Shown in pieces: positions 17,845-26,436 of a DNA stretch of 64,000 nt. The translations under genes and the position numbers were made by a program. Position 1 is the stretch's first letter. Each line of letters begins with the position of its first letter. This DNA comes from Pseudomonas inefficax (GTDB taxonomy: Bacteria; Pseudomonadota; Gammaproteobacteria; Pseudomonadales; Pseudomonadaceae). The stretch covers positions 248,001 through 312,000 of the forward strand of contig NZ_OPYN01000001.1 of NCBI RefSeq assembly GCF_900277125.1, read 5' to 3'. Under the pieces are notes generated by a model. The model worked only from the letters and a program-made list of their open reading frames with translations, searched no databases and was not told the DNA's origin.

Positions 17845-19896
17845 GTGAGTGCGAACAACCCGCTTCTGCAGTCCTACGATCTGCCGCCCTTCTCGCAAAT
17901 CCGTGCCGAACACGTGTTGCCGGCGATCGAAGCGATCCTGGCCGACAACCGTAAAGCCATTGCCGAGATCCTCGAAAAGCAGGGCAAGAACCCTACCTGG
18001 GCTGGCCTGGTGCTGGCCATGGACGAATTGAACGACCGCCTGGGCGCCGCATGGAGCCCGGTCAGCCACCTCAATGCGGTGTGCAACAGCGCAGAGCTGC
18101 GCGAAGCCTACGAGTCGTGCCTGCCGGCGCTGAGCGCCTACTCTACCGAACTGGGCCAGAACCGCGCGCTGTTCGAAGCCTACCAGGCGCTGATCGACAG
18201 CCCCGAAGCCGCCGGCTTCGATGTGGCGCAAAAGACTATCCTCGAGCACGCCCTGCGTGACTTCCGCCTGTCGGGTATCGACCTGCCGGCGGATAAACAG
18301 CAGCGCTACGCCGAAGTGCAGAGCAAGCTCAGCGAGCTGGGCAGCCGTTTCTCCAATCAGCTGCTCGATGCTACCCAGGCCTGGACCAAGCACGTTACCG
18401 ACGAAGCCGCGCTGGCTGGCCTGACCGATTCGGCCAAAGCCCAGATGGCCGCCGCCGCCCAGGCCAAGGGCCTCGACGGCTGGCTGATCACCCTGGAATT
18501 CCCCAGCTACTACGCGGTGATGACCTACGCCAGCGACCGCGCCCTGCGCGAAGAGCTGTACGCCGCCTACTGCACCCGCGCCTCGGACCAGGGCCCGAAT
18601 GCCGGCCAGTTCGACAACGGCCCGGTGATGCAGGAAATCCTCGGCCTGCGCCAGGAGCTGGCAGAACTGCTGGGCTACAAGAACTACGCCGAGCTGAGCC
18701 TTGCCACCAAGATGGCCGAGTCCAGCGACCAGGTGCTGAGCTTCCTGCGTGACCTGGCCAAGCGTTCCAAGCCGTTCGCCGCTCAGGACCTGATGCAACT
18801 CAAGGCCTATGCCGCCGAGCAGGGCTGCCCTGAGCTGGCCAGCTGGGACGCCGGCTACTTCGGCGAGAAGCTGCGCGAGCAGCGTTACAGCGTGTCGCAG
18901 GAAGCCCTGCGCGCCTACTTCCCGATCGACAAGGTGCTGGGCGGCTTGTTCAGCATCGTGCAGCGCCTGTACGGTATCGAAATCGCCGAGCTCAAGGGCT
19001 TCGACAGCTGGCACCCGGATGTGCGCCTGTTCGAGATCAAGGAAAACGGCCAGCACGTCGGCCGCTTCTTCTTCGACCTCTATGCCCGCGCCAACAAGCG
19101 TGGCGGCGCCTGGATGGATGGCGCGCGTGACCGTCGCCGCACAGCTGCTGGCCAGTTGCAGAGCCCGGTGGCCAACCTGGTGTGCAACTTTACCCCGGCC
19201 GCGCCCGGCAAGCCGGCGCTGTTGACCCACGATGAAGTCACCACGTTGTTCCACGAGTTCGGCCATGGCCTGCACCACATGCTGACCCGCATCGAGCATG
19301 CCGGTGTATCCGGCATCAATGGCGTGGCCTGGGACGCGGTCGAACTGCCGAGCCAGTTCATGGAAAACTGGTGCTGGGAGCCGGAAGGCCTGGCACTGAT
19401 CTCCGCCCACTACGAAACCGGTGCCCCCCTGCCCCAGGACCTGCTGGACAAGATGCTGGCGGCGAAGAACTTCCAGTCGGGCATGATGATGGTGCGCCAG
19501 CTTGAATTCTCGCTGTTCGACTTCGAGCTGCATGCCACCCATGGCGACGGCCGCAGCGTGCTGCAGGTGCTCGAAGGCGTGCGCGACGAGGTGTCGGTCA
19601 TGCGCCCGCCGGCTTACAACCGCTTCCCCAACAGCTTTGCGCACATCTTCGCTGGTGGGTACGCGGCGGGCTACTACAGCTACAAATGGGCCGAAGTGTT
19701 GTCGGCTGACGCCTTCTCGCGCTTCGAGGAAGAAGGTGTGCTGAACGCCGATACCGGCCGTGCCTTCCGCGAGGCGATCCTGGCACGCGGTGGTTCGCGC
19801 GAGCCGATGGAGCTGTTCGTCGACTTCCGTGGCCGTGAACCTTCCATTGATGCATTGCTGCGCCACAGCGGCCTGAGCGAGGACGCTGCGGCATGA
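17845..19896 (+). CDS. prlC: Oligopeptidase A (M3 metallopeptidase)
   Basis: Cytosolic zinc endopeptidase that degrades free signal peptides and other oligopeptides. The product has 683 residues from a GTG at 17845 (SANNPLLQSYDLPPF), the family length. The catalytic HEFGH lies at about residue 470, with the third ligand Glu in WDAVELPSQFMENW and the late GYAAGYYSYKWAEV substrate-binding block. It is immediately followed by a small zinc-ribbon gene (4-base overlap) and then by a second, divergent M3 gene. A heat-shock control as in E. coli is plausible but I see no sigma-32 box. Confidence 0.96.
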   Translation: MSANNPLLQSYDLPPFSQIRAEHVLPAIEAILADNRKAIAEILEKQGKNPTWAGLVLAMDELNDRLGAAWSPVSHLNAVCNSAELREAYESCLPALSAYSTELGQNRALFEAYQALIDSPEAAGFDVAQKTILEHALRDFRLSGIDLPADKQQRYAEVQSKLSELGSRFSNQLLDATQAWTKHVTDEAALAGLTDSAKAQMAAAAQAKGLDGWLITLEFPSYYAVMTYASDRALREELYAAYCTRASDQGPNAGQFDNGPVMQEILGLRQELAELLGYKNYAELSLATKMAESSDQVLSFLRDLAKRSKPFAAQDLMQLKAYAAEQGCPELASWDAGYFGEKLREQRYSVSQEALRAYFPIDKVLGGLFSIVQRLYGIEIAELKGFDSWHPDVRLFEIKENGQHVGRFFFDLYARANKRGGAWMDGARDRRRTAAGQLQSPVANLVCNFTPAAPGKPALLTHDEVTTLFHEFGHGLHHMLTRIEHAGVSGINGVAWDAVELPSQFMENWCWEPEGLALISAHYETGAPLPQDLLDKMLAAKNFQSGMMMVRQLEFSLFDFELHATHGDGRSVLQVLEGVRDEVSVMRPPAYNRFPNSFAHIFAGGYAAGYYSYKWAEVLSADAFSRFEEEGVLNADTGRAFREAILARGGSREPMELFVDFRGREPSIDALLRHSGLSEDAAA

Positions 19897-20174
19897 GTGA
19901 GGGAGCCGTGAACAAGACCAAGAAACGCTTCATTGCCGGGGCGGTATGCCCGGCATGCAGCGAGACCGACAAGCTGATGATGTGGAACGAAGACGGCGTA
20001 CCGCACCGCGAGTGCGTGGCCTGCGGCTTTACCGACACCCTCAACGAGCAGGGCTTGTCGGTGCCGAAGGAGCTCGGCACCCGGGTCAACCATCTGGAGC
20101 CGAAAGCCGCGCCGGCCAAGGTACAGACGGTGCAGTTCTTCCCCAACCCGAAGCTGAAGAAACCGGCTGAATAA
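19893..20174 (+). CDS. YheV-like zinc ribbon protein
   Basis: A 93-residue small protein with two cysteine pairs that form a zinc ribbon, CPAC near 19-22 and CVAC near 40-43, and a basic, proline-rich tail. It matches the gammaproteobacterial YheV family. Its ATG overlaps the prlC stop (ATGA), so it is coupled to prlC; an internal GTG at 19908 (NKTKKRF) is an alternative start that fits the usual family N-terminus. Function unknown; nucleic acid or ribosome binding is possible for such ribbons. Confidence 0.85.
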   Translation: MSEGAVNKTKKRFIAGAVCPACSETDKLMMWNEDGVPHRECVACGFTDTLNEQGLSVPKELGTRVNHLEPKAAPAKVQTVQFFPNPKLKKPAE

Positions 20175-20186
20175 AGCCGTCGTGCC

Positions 20187-20206
20187 GCCCGGGCTCATGC
20201 CCGGGC
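20187..20206 (+). terminator. GC-rich stem-loop after the zinc ribbon gene
   Basis: GCCCGGGC-TCAT-GCCCGGGC, an 8-bp perfect stem with a four-base loop, 13 bases after the stop. No T tract follows, so it could be a weak terminator or an mRNA 3' end protector rather than an intrinsic terminator. Confidence 0.45.
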
Positions 20207-20298
20207 CGGCATGTCCCGGGTGGTAGATAGTCAGGCCACCTGTTGCACGCTGGCCATGCAAGCTCGCCTGCTCTTCCCTACGAGCAAGGTGTTGCACC

Positions 20299-22293
20299 AT
20301 GGACAACCCCCTTCTGCAAAATAGCCGCACCCCCGTCGACTATCCGTCGATCACGCTTCAGAACATGCAAGTTGCCTTCGACTATGTGCTGTTGGCGCAC
20401 GAGCAAGGTATCGAGCGCATCATCCGCGACCAGCAGGCATTGCCAACCTGGGATGACATGGTGCTGGCAGTGGACGGGCTGGATAGTCAGCTACTGGCGG
20501 TATTGTATGCCGCCTCGCCATTGGTTGGTCGGGATGAAGCCTGGGCTAGTGCCATTTTCGACTTCTTCGCCAAGGCCACGGAGCGGTTCGAACAGAAATT
20601 CACCAACTCCGCACTGCACGCCCTGTATGAGCGCTTGGCCAACAGCGACATCGGCAAGCAGCTGGACGCACAGAAACGCGCCACTTTGCGCTGGCATCTG
20701 CAAAAGTTCATCTCCAGTGGTGCATCGCTCGACCCAGCCGGCAAGATGCGCCTGGCCGAACTGCTGAAACAGATTGGAGCCGCGCGTGAGGCGTTTCGCA
20801 GCAATATCAACCGGCCAGGGCTGAGCATAACGGATGAGTCCGAACTGAGCGGTATACCGCAACGCATCCGTGACGAGCTGGCTACAAGAGCACAGGAGGC
20901 GGGTGAGCCGGGATGGTTGATTGCTTGTGAAAGCGTGACCACCGACGCCGTGCTCAAACATGCCGACAACCGGCAACTGCGTGAGCGCGTGTACCGGGCT
21001 TACAACACCAGAGGCGTCGGACTTGGCCAGCAGCAGGATAATCGCTCGCACCTGGAGCAACTGGCGAAGTTGCTGGAAGAAAAGGCCCACCTGCTCGGCT
21101 TTGCCAGCCACCTGGAGCAGAGCCTGCATACGAAGAGCGCGGGTTCGGTTGCCCAGGTGCGCGGCTTTCTTCATGACCTGGCTGGCCATGTGCGTCCGGC
21201 CGTGCTGCAGTGGCGTGCAGATATGCAACGCCAGGCCGCCGCCAAAGGGCTGGGGAGTGTCCAACCCTGGGACATTGCCTACCTGCAGGCCTCGTCGCGC
21301 GAGGTGCTTTCCACCGAAGCCTTGCGCGAGCACTTCCCGCTGAACGCCGTTGTCAGCGCCTTGAAGCAATTGGCGGATAAGCTGTTTGGCGTGACGCTGC
21401 AGGCCAGACCGCTGGCAACCTGGGATAACAGCGTGCAACCGTTCGAGGTGTGGCAGGACAACGCCTTGATCGGTTTCCTGTACCTGGACGCCGTACAGCA
21501 TGCCGGCAAGCAGCCTGACTCGGTGTTTACCACTTACATTCGCAACCGCCGGGTCGATGCCGAGGGAATCTTCCAGGCGGCCTCGGTTGTGGTCTACAGC
21601 GATGTGCCAGCAGCGCTACCGGGTAGCCAGCCGTTGCTGGACCATCTGTCACTGCGCAAGCTGTTCCATGAGTTTGGCCATGCCTTGCACCATTTGCTCG
21701 TGCGCACGACCAACCACGTGATGTCCAACGTCACCGAACTCGGTACAGATGGCGTGGAGCTGTTCGGCAAGCTGTTCGAGCGCTGGGTCTGGGACGCGGA
21801 CTACCTGGTGGCGATTTCTTCGCCCCGCCAGGATGGCAGCAAGCTTTCACGGACCCGGGTCGACGAGTGCCTGCGCCGCTTGCGACAACAAGGCGTGGAA
21901 GAAACCGCGCGCGATCTGAGCATGGCGCTGTTCGACCTGGACCTGCATGGCACGCCGAATGATGGCCGGTCCCTTGAGCAGCGCCTGGGCGATGCCCGTG
22001 AACAGTGTGGCTACTGGCCCCTGGCCGATTTCGAGCACCCGGCGCATGCCTTCGACCATCTGGTGAACGGCTACGATGCCGGCTATTACGCCTATCTGTG
22101 GTCGGATGTGCACGCCTTCGACCTGTTCACCCGTTTCGAGGCCCAAGGCTTGCTGAACCGGGCCACAGGACGGGCGTTGCAGGAGGCATTGCTTGCCCCA
22201 GGGGCATCGCGCCCGTTACGTGAAGGCATTGAGGAGTTCCTTGGCCGGCAGGCCAGCCAGTTGCCTTACCTGCGTTGGCATGGCTTGAAATGA
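20299..22293 (+). CDS. M3 family metallopeptidase, divergent PrlC paralogue
   Basis: A 664-residue second M3A peptidase just downstream of prlC. It keeps the start MDNPLLQNS (compare SANNPLLQS), the catalytic HEFGH at about residue 457 (KLFHEFGHALHHLL), a downstream VELFGKLFERW that carries the third ligand Glu, and GYDAGYYAYLWSDV near the end. Elsewhere it has diverged strongly, and the segment after HEFGH lacks the glycine-rich SGINGVAWD of PrlC. It should be active, perhaps with different peptide preference. Base composition is slightly lower in GC than prlC. Confidence 0.9.
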   Translation: MDNPLLQNSRTPVDYPSITLQNMQVAFDYVLLAHEQGIERIIRDQQALPTWDDMVLAVDGLDSQLLAVLYAASPLVGRDEAWASAIFDFFAKATERFEQKFTNSALHALYERLANSDIGKQLDAQKRATLRWHLQKFISSGASLDPAGKMRLAELLKQIGAAREAFRSNINRPGLSITDESELSGIPQRIRDELATRAQEAGEPGWLIACESVTTDAVLKHADNRQLRERVYRAYNTRGVGLGQQQDNRSHLEQLAKLLEEKAHLLGFASHLEQSLHTKSAGSVAQVRGFLHDLAGHVRPAVLQWRADMQRQAAAKGLGSVQPWDIAYLQASSREVLSTEALREHFPLNAVVSALKQLADKLFGVTLQARPLATWDNSVQPFEVWQDNALIGFLYLDAVQHAGKQPDSVFTTYIRNRRVDAEGIFQAASVVVYSDVPAALPGSQPLLDHLSLRKLFHEFGHALHHLLVRTTNHVMSNVTELGTDGVELFGKLFERWVWDADYLVAISSPRQDGSKLSRTRVDECLRRLRQQGVEETARDLSMALFDLDLHGTPNDGRSLEQRLGDAREQCGYWPLADFEHPAHAFDHLVNGYDAGYYAYLWSDVHAFDLFTRFEAQGLLNRATGRALQEALLAPGASRPLREGIEEFLGRQASQLPYLRWHGLK

Positions 22294-22339
22294 GGATGTG
22301 CTGACCGGAGGTGCTGGAAAGCATCATGCGCACACGATA

Positions 22340-22355
22340 CTGTATATGAATACAG
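22340..22355. promoter_or_regulatory. LexA (SOS) box
   Basis: CTGT-ATATGAAT-ACAG matches the gammaproteobacterial LexA consensus CTGT-N8-ACAG exactly, with the usual AT-rich centre. It lies 15 bases before the ATG of the radical SAM gene, where bound LexA would block transcription or translation initiation. Confidence 0.88.
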
Positions 22356-22370
22356 TATTCGGGGTAAGCC

Positions 22371-23429
22371 ATGATTCCTCCAGCACCGCAAAAGGGCCGT
22401 GGCACGGCGCACAATCCGCACAACCGCTTTGCTTCCAGCCATTCGGTGGTGGAGGATGACGGCTGGTATCAGGAGGTGCCGCAAACCCAGGGCACCGAGG
22501 TGCGGGCAGAGACGGCCAAGTCGATGATCAGCCGCAACACCTCGCCCGACCTGCCCTTCGACCGCTCCATCAACCCTTACCGTGGCTGCGAGCACGGTTG
22601 CATCTACTGCTATGCCCGTCCTTCCCACGCCTACTGGGACCTTTCCCCCGGTCTGGACTTCGAGACCAAGCTGATTGCCAAGACCAACGCTGCCGAAGTG
22701 CTGGTTGAGCAACTGAGCAAACCGGGTTACGTATGCGCACCGATCAACCTGGGTAGCAATACCGACCCGTATCAGCCGATCGAGCGTGAACAACTGCTGA
22801 CTCGGCGCCTGCTCGAAGTGCTGCTGCGTTTCCGCCACCCGGTGACCATCGTTACCAAGGGTTCACTGGTGCTTCGCGACCTCGACTTGCTGGCCGAGAT
22901 GGCGCGCCAGCGCCTGGCACGGGTGATGATCAGCTTGACCACGCTGGAGGATGACCTGAAACGGGTGCTGGAGCCGCGTGCGGCGTCGCCCAAGGCGCGT
23001 TTGCGGGCGATCCGCGTACTGCGTGAGGCGGGAGTGCCGGTGGGGGTGTTGTGTGCGCCGATGATCCCGATGATCAACGACAGTGAACTGGAGCACCTGC
23101 TGGAGGCGGCCAGGGAGGCTGGCGCACAGAGCGCGGCCTACATGATGCTGCGCCTGCCGCTGGAGGTGGCGCCGTTGTTCGAGCAATGGCTTCAGGACCA
23201 TTACCCGCAGCGGGCGGCGCATGTGTTGAGCCTGATTCGCCAGAGCCGCGGTGGTGAACTGTATGACAGCCGGTTTGGTGCGCGCATGCGCGGTGAAGGC
23301 GTGTTTGCCGAGTTGCTGGCGCAGCGCTTTGCCAAGGCGATGAAACGGTTGGAGTTCGAAGGGCGAGAAGCGCAGGCGCTGGATTGTTCGGCGTTCTGCC
23401 CGCCGGGTGGGCAGATGGCATTGTTCTGA
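22371..23429 (+). CDS. PA0069 family radical SAM protein
   Basis: A 352-residue radical SAM enzyme with the 4Fe-4S motif C-x3-C-x2-C at Cys73, Cys77 and Cys80 (RGCEHGCIYCYARPSH). Members resemble SplB-like Rv2578c/PA0069 proteins, whose reaction is not established; a link to DNA repair is suggested by SOS control. A perfect LexA box precedes it by 15 bases, and the homologue in P. aeruginosa belongs to the SOS regulon as I recall it. It ends in CSAFCPPGGQMALF. Confidence 0.93.
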   Translation: MIPPAPQKGRGTAHNPHNRFASSHSVVEDDGWYQEVPQTQGTEVRAETAKSMISRNTSPDLPFDRSINPYRGCEHGCIYCYARPSHAYWDLSPGLDFETKLIAKTNAAEVLVEQLSKPGYVCAPINLGSNTDPYQPIEREQLLTRRLLEVLLRFRHPVTIVTKGSLVLRDLDLLAEMARQRLARVMISLTTLEDDLKRVLEPRAASPKARLRAIRVLREAGVPVGVLCAPMIPMINDSELEHLLEAAREAGAQSAAYMMLRLPLEVAPLFEQWLQDHYPQRAAHVLSLIRQSRGGELYDSRFGARMRGEGVFAELLAQRFAKAMKRLEFEGREAQALDCSAFCPPGGQMALF

Positions 23430-23451
23430 TGCTTGAGCAGAGCACGGCCTT

Positions 23452-23538
23452 TGTGGGAGCGGGCGCGCCCGCGAACACCGGCGCAGCCGGTGCCATGTAC
23501 CGAGTTGCCTCCTTCGCGGGCACGCCCGCTCCCACAGG
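23452..23538. repeat. Paired REP palindromes, type B (GCGCGCC/GCACGCC subtype)
   Basis: TGTGGGAGCGGGCGCGCCCG and CGAA, with an inverted partner TTCGCGGGCACGCCCGCTCC. An inner small palindrome ACCGGCGCAGCCGGT sits in the loop. It follows the radical SAM gene. Confidence 0.83.
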
Positions 23539-23851
23539 TTCTACGCAGGTTCCGGGTTCCCGCATGGGGCGCATGGCCAGCCCTCAATGCAACTAATCCA
23601 AGTTGATAATTGCAGTAATGGCTCTTGGCAGTTGATGTTTTTTTGCTATTATCCAACTCCCGCCTTTCCTATCTGGAACACCCGTTCTAGAGCCTTCGAA
23701 TTAAGTTTCAGTTAAGTTTTCCCCGCTAGCGTAGGCAACCAGTCCACGAAGACTGTGATTTATGGCCCGTGCGCGTCATCTAAATCTCCGCATAGCCAGA
23801 ATCTTTCACCGGTAAAATGGATTTACCTACACACCGTCAAGAGGATGAATC
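23539..23851 (+). promoter_or_regulatory. AT-rich leader of the beta-carbonic anhydrase gene with sigma-70 type promoter
   Basis: About 310 bases without a credible gene. TTGGCA (23625-23630) and TATTAT (23647-23652) are 16 bases apart and make a plausible sigma-70 promoter, leaving an untranslated leader of nearly 190 bases. A 16-base motif ACCGGTAAAATGGATT at 23808-23823 recurs nearly intact before katE. I see no known riboswitch. Confidence 0.5.
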
Positions 23852-24571
23852 ATGCCCATCAAGGACCCATCCAAGGTCGTACCGCAGGTCCCCGCGGAGA
23901 GCGCCGATGCCGCCCTGAAGCACATCGTCGACGGCTTCCTGCGTTTTCACCATGACGTTTTCCCCGAGCAGCAAGAGCTGTTCAAGAAGCTCGCCACCGC
24001 GCAAACCCCGCGCGCCATGTTCATCACCTGCGCCGACTCGCGCATCGTTCCCGAGCTGATCACCCAGAGTTCGCCTGGCGACCTGTTCGTGACTCGTAAC
24101 GTCGGTAACGTGGTACCGCCTTATGGCCAGATGAACGGCGGCGTTTCCAGCGCCATCGAATACGCCGTGCTGGCGTTGAAAGTGCATCACATCATCGTCT
24201 GTGGCCACTCCGACTGCGGCGCAATGCGTGCGGTGCTCAACCCGCAGTCGCTGACCAAGATGCCGACCGTGTCCGCCTGGTTGCGCCACGCCGAAGTGGC
24301 CCGCACCGTGGTCGAGAACAACTGCTCGTGCGGCAGCGAGCACGAAACGATGCAGGTGCTGACCAAGGAAAACGTCATCGCCCAGCTGCATCACTTGCGC
24401 ACACACCCTTCGGTGGCTTCGCGCCTGGCAGCCGGTGAGCTGTTCATTCATGGTTGGGTCTACGATATCGAGACCAGCAAGATCGAAGCCTACGACGCCG
24501 CCAGCGACAGCTTCCTGCCCCTGGCTGCTGGCGAGCCGGTCCCCTGCGCTACTCCGAGAGGCCGCTACTAA
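23852..24571 (+). CDS. Beta-class carbonic anhydrase
   Basis: Interconverts CO2 and bicarbonate in the cytosol. The 239-residue product has every zinc-site residue: Cys60-x-Asp62-x-Arg64 (CADSR), His119 and Cys122 (GHSDCG). It corresponds to psCA1 of P. aeruginosa. AGAGG lies upstream of the ATG. The SulP carrier 191 bases downstream in the same direction is a conserved partner, suggesting bicarbonate uptake coupled to hydration. The leader is long and AT-rich. Confidence 0.96.
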   Translation: MPIKDPSKVVPQVPAESADAALKHIVDGFLRFHHDVFPEQQELFKKLATAQTPRAMFITCADSRIVPELITQSSPGDLFVTRNVGNVVPPYGQMNGGVSSAIEYAVLALKVHHIIVCGHSDCGAMRAVLNPQSLTKMPTVSAWLRHAEVARTVVENNCSCGSEHETMQVLTKENVIAQLHHLRTHPSVASRLAAGELFIHGWVYDIETSKIEAYDAASDSFLPLAAGEPVPCATPRGRY

Positions 24572-24762
24572 GCGACCCGTCCACCCGCTGAAACCTTGAT
24601 AGCCGGCTGCACCCTGTAGGGGTGTGGCGCGGCCTTCGGCTGCCCTGAATTCCCTGACTGCCTGCCGGCACGCCCGCTGGCGGCCCGCGCCTGCGCGCTC
24701 GTCGGGGACAAACGTGCCCACGGCCAGAGGAATGGCTGTGTGACAAAGAAAGGAGAAACACG

Positions 24763-26295
24763 GTGAACATTACACAGTTGAAAGCGGCCCTGCCGCGTGA
24801 GTTGCTGGCGTCGGTGGTGGTCTTCCTGGTGGCCCTGCCGTTGTGCATGGGCATTGCGATCGCCTCGGGCATGCCGCCGGCCAAAGGCCTGGTTACCGGC
24901 ATAATCGGCGGTATTGTCGTAGGTTTCCTTGCCGGTTCGCCGCTGCAGGTCAGTGGCCCGGCCGCCGGCCTGGCAGTATTGGTGTTCGAGCTGGTACGCC
25001 AGCATGGTATAGCCATGCTCGGGCCGATCCTGCTGCTGGCCGGCTTGCTGCAGTTGCTGGCCGGGCGCTTGCGCCTGGGCTGCTGGTTCCGGGTTACCGC
25101 TCCGGCGGTGGTGTACGGCATGCTGGCGGGGATTGGCGTGCTGATCGTGCTGTCGCAGGTGCATGTGATGTTCGACACCGCGCCGCAGCCATCCGGCATG
25201 CAGAATCTGCTGGAGTTCCCGGCGACCGTGGCGGCGGCCCTGCCGCAGGAAAGCGCTGGCTCCGGTTGGATGGCCGGTGCGCTGGGCCTGGGCACCATCG
25301 CCATCATGTGGGGCTGGGAACGCCTGCGGCCGCAGCGGCTGCGCTTCGTCCCGGGTGCCCTGCTGGGCGTGTCGGCCATGACGGCCATCAGCATGTGGCT
25401 GGTCTTGCCGGTGAACCGCGTACAGGTGCCGGCCGACCTGTCCGAGGCCATCGACTGGATCCGCCCTGGTGACCTGATGCAACTGGCCGACCCTACCCTG
25501 TTGGTCGCCGCTTTTGCCCTGGCCTTCATCGCCAGCGCCGAAACCTTGTTGTCGGCTGCAGCGGTTGACCGCATGCACAGCGGCCAGCGCTCGGACTTCG
25601 ACCGTGAGCTGTCAGCCCAGGGCATCGGCAACATGCTGTGTGGGGTGCTCGGCGCGTTGCCGATGACCGGGGTAATCGTGCGTAGCTCGGCCAACGTGCA
25701 GGCGGGTGCGCAGACCCGGGCTTCGGCGATCTTCCATGGCCTGTGGCTGCTGGCGTTCGTGGTGGCGCTGAGCAGCGTGCTGCAGCAGATCCCGGTGGCG
25801 AGCCTGGCGGGTGTGCTGGTATTCACCGGGGTCAAGCTGGTGGATTTCAAGGCGTTTCGTGGGCTGGGCCGCTATGGCCGCATGCCGATGTTCACCTACG
25901 CGGCGACGGCGCTGGCGATCATCTTTACCGACCTGCTTACTGGCGTGCTGCTGGGTTTTGCCCTGACCTTGCTGAAGCTGGCACTGAAGGCGGCGCGGTT
26001 GAAGATCAACCTGGTCAGCCTGGAGAAGGCTGGGCACATGGAGCTGCGGTTGAGTGGCGCGGCCACTTTCCTCAAAGTGCCGGCGCTGACCCAGGTGCTG
26101 GATAGCGTGCCGGCGGGGACCACGCTGCATGTGCCGCTGGGTAACCTGAGCTATATCGACCACTCGTGCCTCGAGCTGCTTGAGGACTGGGGGCGCAGCA
26201 ATTCGGCCAATGGCTCGCGGTTGCTGATAGAGCAGCGGCGTTTGAAGCGGCGGATCGAAGGGCGGATGCGGACTACGGCGGGGGTTGGGGCCTGA
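24763..26295 (+). CDS. SulP family transporter linked to carbonic anhydrase (probable bicarbonate carrier)
   Basis: A 510-residue SulP protein from a GTG at 24763, preceded by AAAGGAG. The hydrophobic core opens with VVVFLVALPLCMGIAIASG and includes the SGPAAGLAVLV element; it ends in a reduced STAS domain (about the last 90 residues: VPLGNLSYIDHSCLELLEDW). It differs clearly from the SulP at 1710-3275. Its position after a beta-carbonic anhydrase points to bicarbonate as the cargo; this is inference from context, as some SulP proteins are even fused to carbonic anhydrases. Confidence 0.88.
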   Translation: MNITQLKAALPRELLASVVVFLVALPLCMGIAIASGMPPAKGLVTGIIGGIVVGFLAGSPLQVSGPAAGLAVLVFELVRQHGIAMLGPILLLAGLLQLLAGRLRLGCWFRVTAPAVVYGMLAGIGVLIVLSQVHVMFDTAPQPSGMQNLLEFPATVAAALPQESAGSGWMAGALGLGTIAIMWGWERLRPQRLRFVPGALLGVSAMTAISMWLVLPVNRVQVPADLSEAIDWIRPGDLMQLADPTLLVAAFALAFIASAETLLSAAAVDRMHSGQRSDFDRELSAQGIGNMLCGVLGALPMTGVIVRSSANVQAGAQTRASAIFHGLWLLAFVVALSSVLQQIPVASLAGVLVFTGVKLVDFKAFRGLGRYGRMPMFTYAATALAIIFTDLLTGVLLGFALTLLKLALKAARLKINLVSLEKAGHMELRLSGAATFLKVPALTQVLDSVPAGTTLHVPLGNLSYIDHSCLELLEDWGRSNSANGSRLLIEQRRLKRRIEGRMRTTAGVGA

Positions 26296-26321
26296 AGCTG
26301 AAAACCTGTAGCGCCTGAACT

Positions 26322-26415
26322 GGCCTCTTCGCGGGTAAACCCGCTCCCACAGGTACTGCGCAGGCTTTGAACCCTGTGCAGTACCTGTGGGAGCGGGTTT
26401 ACCCGCGAAGAGGCC
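26322..26415. repeat. Paired REP palindromes, type B, near-perfect 94-base inverted repeat
   Basis: GGCCTCTTCGCGGGTAAACC then CGCTCCCACAGGTACTGC is mirrored almost exactly to the end GAAGAGGCC; even spacer bases GGTACTGC pair with GCAGTACC. It lies between convergent genes and would form a very stable hairpin in both transcripts. Confidence 0.9.
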
Positions 26416-26436
26416 GGAACAGTTTATACAAATGAA

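Noticed and set aside
17194..19866. 890-codon open frame on the minus strand through prlC
   Set aside because: Only the last 182 codons are a real gene (gamma-carbonic anhydrase). The rest is antisense to an unmistakable M3 peptidase and has no domain; it stays open because of high GC.
23539..23851. Riboswitch in the long carbonic anhydrase leader
   Set aside because: No known aptamer core could be recognised by eye; a long leader alone is insufficient.
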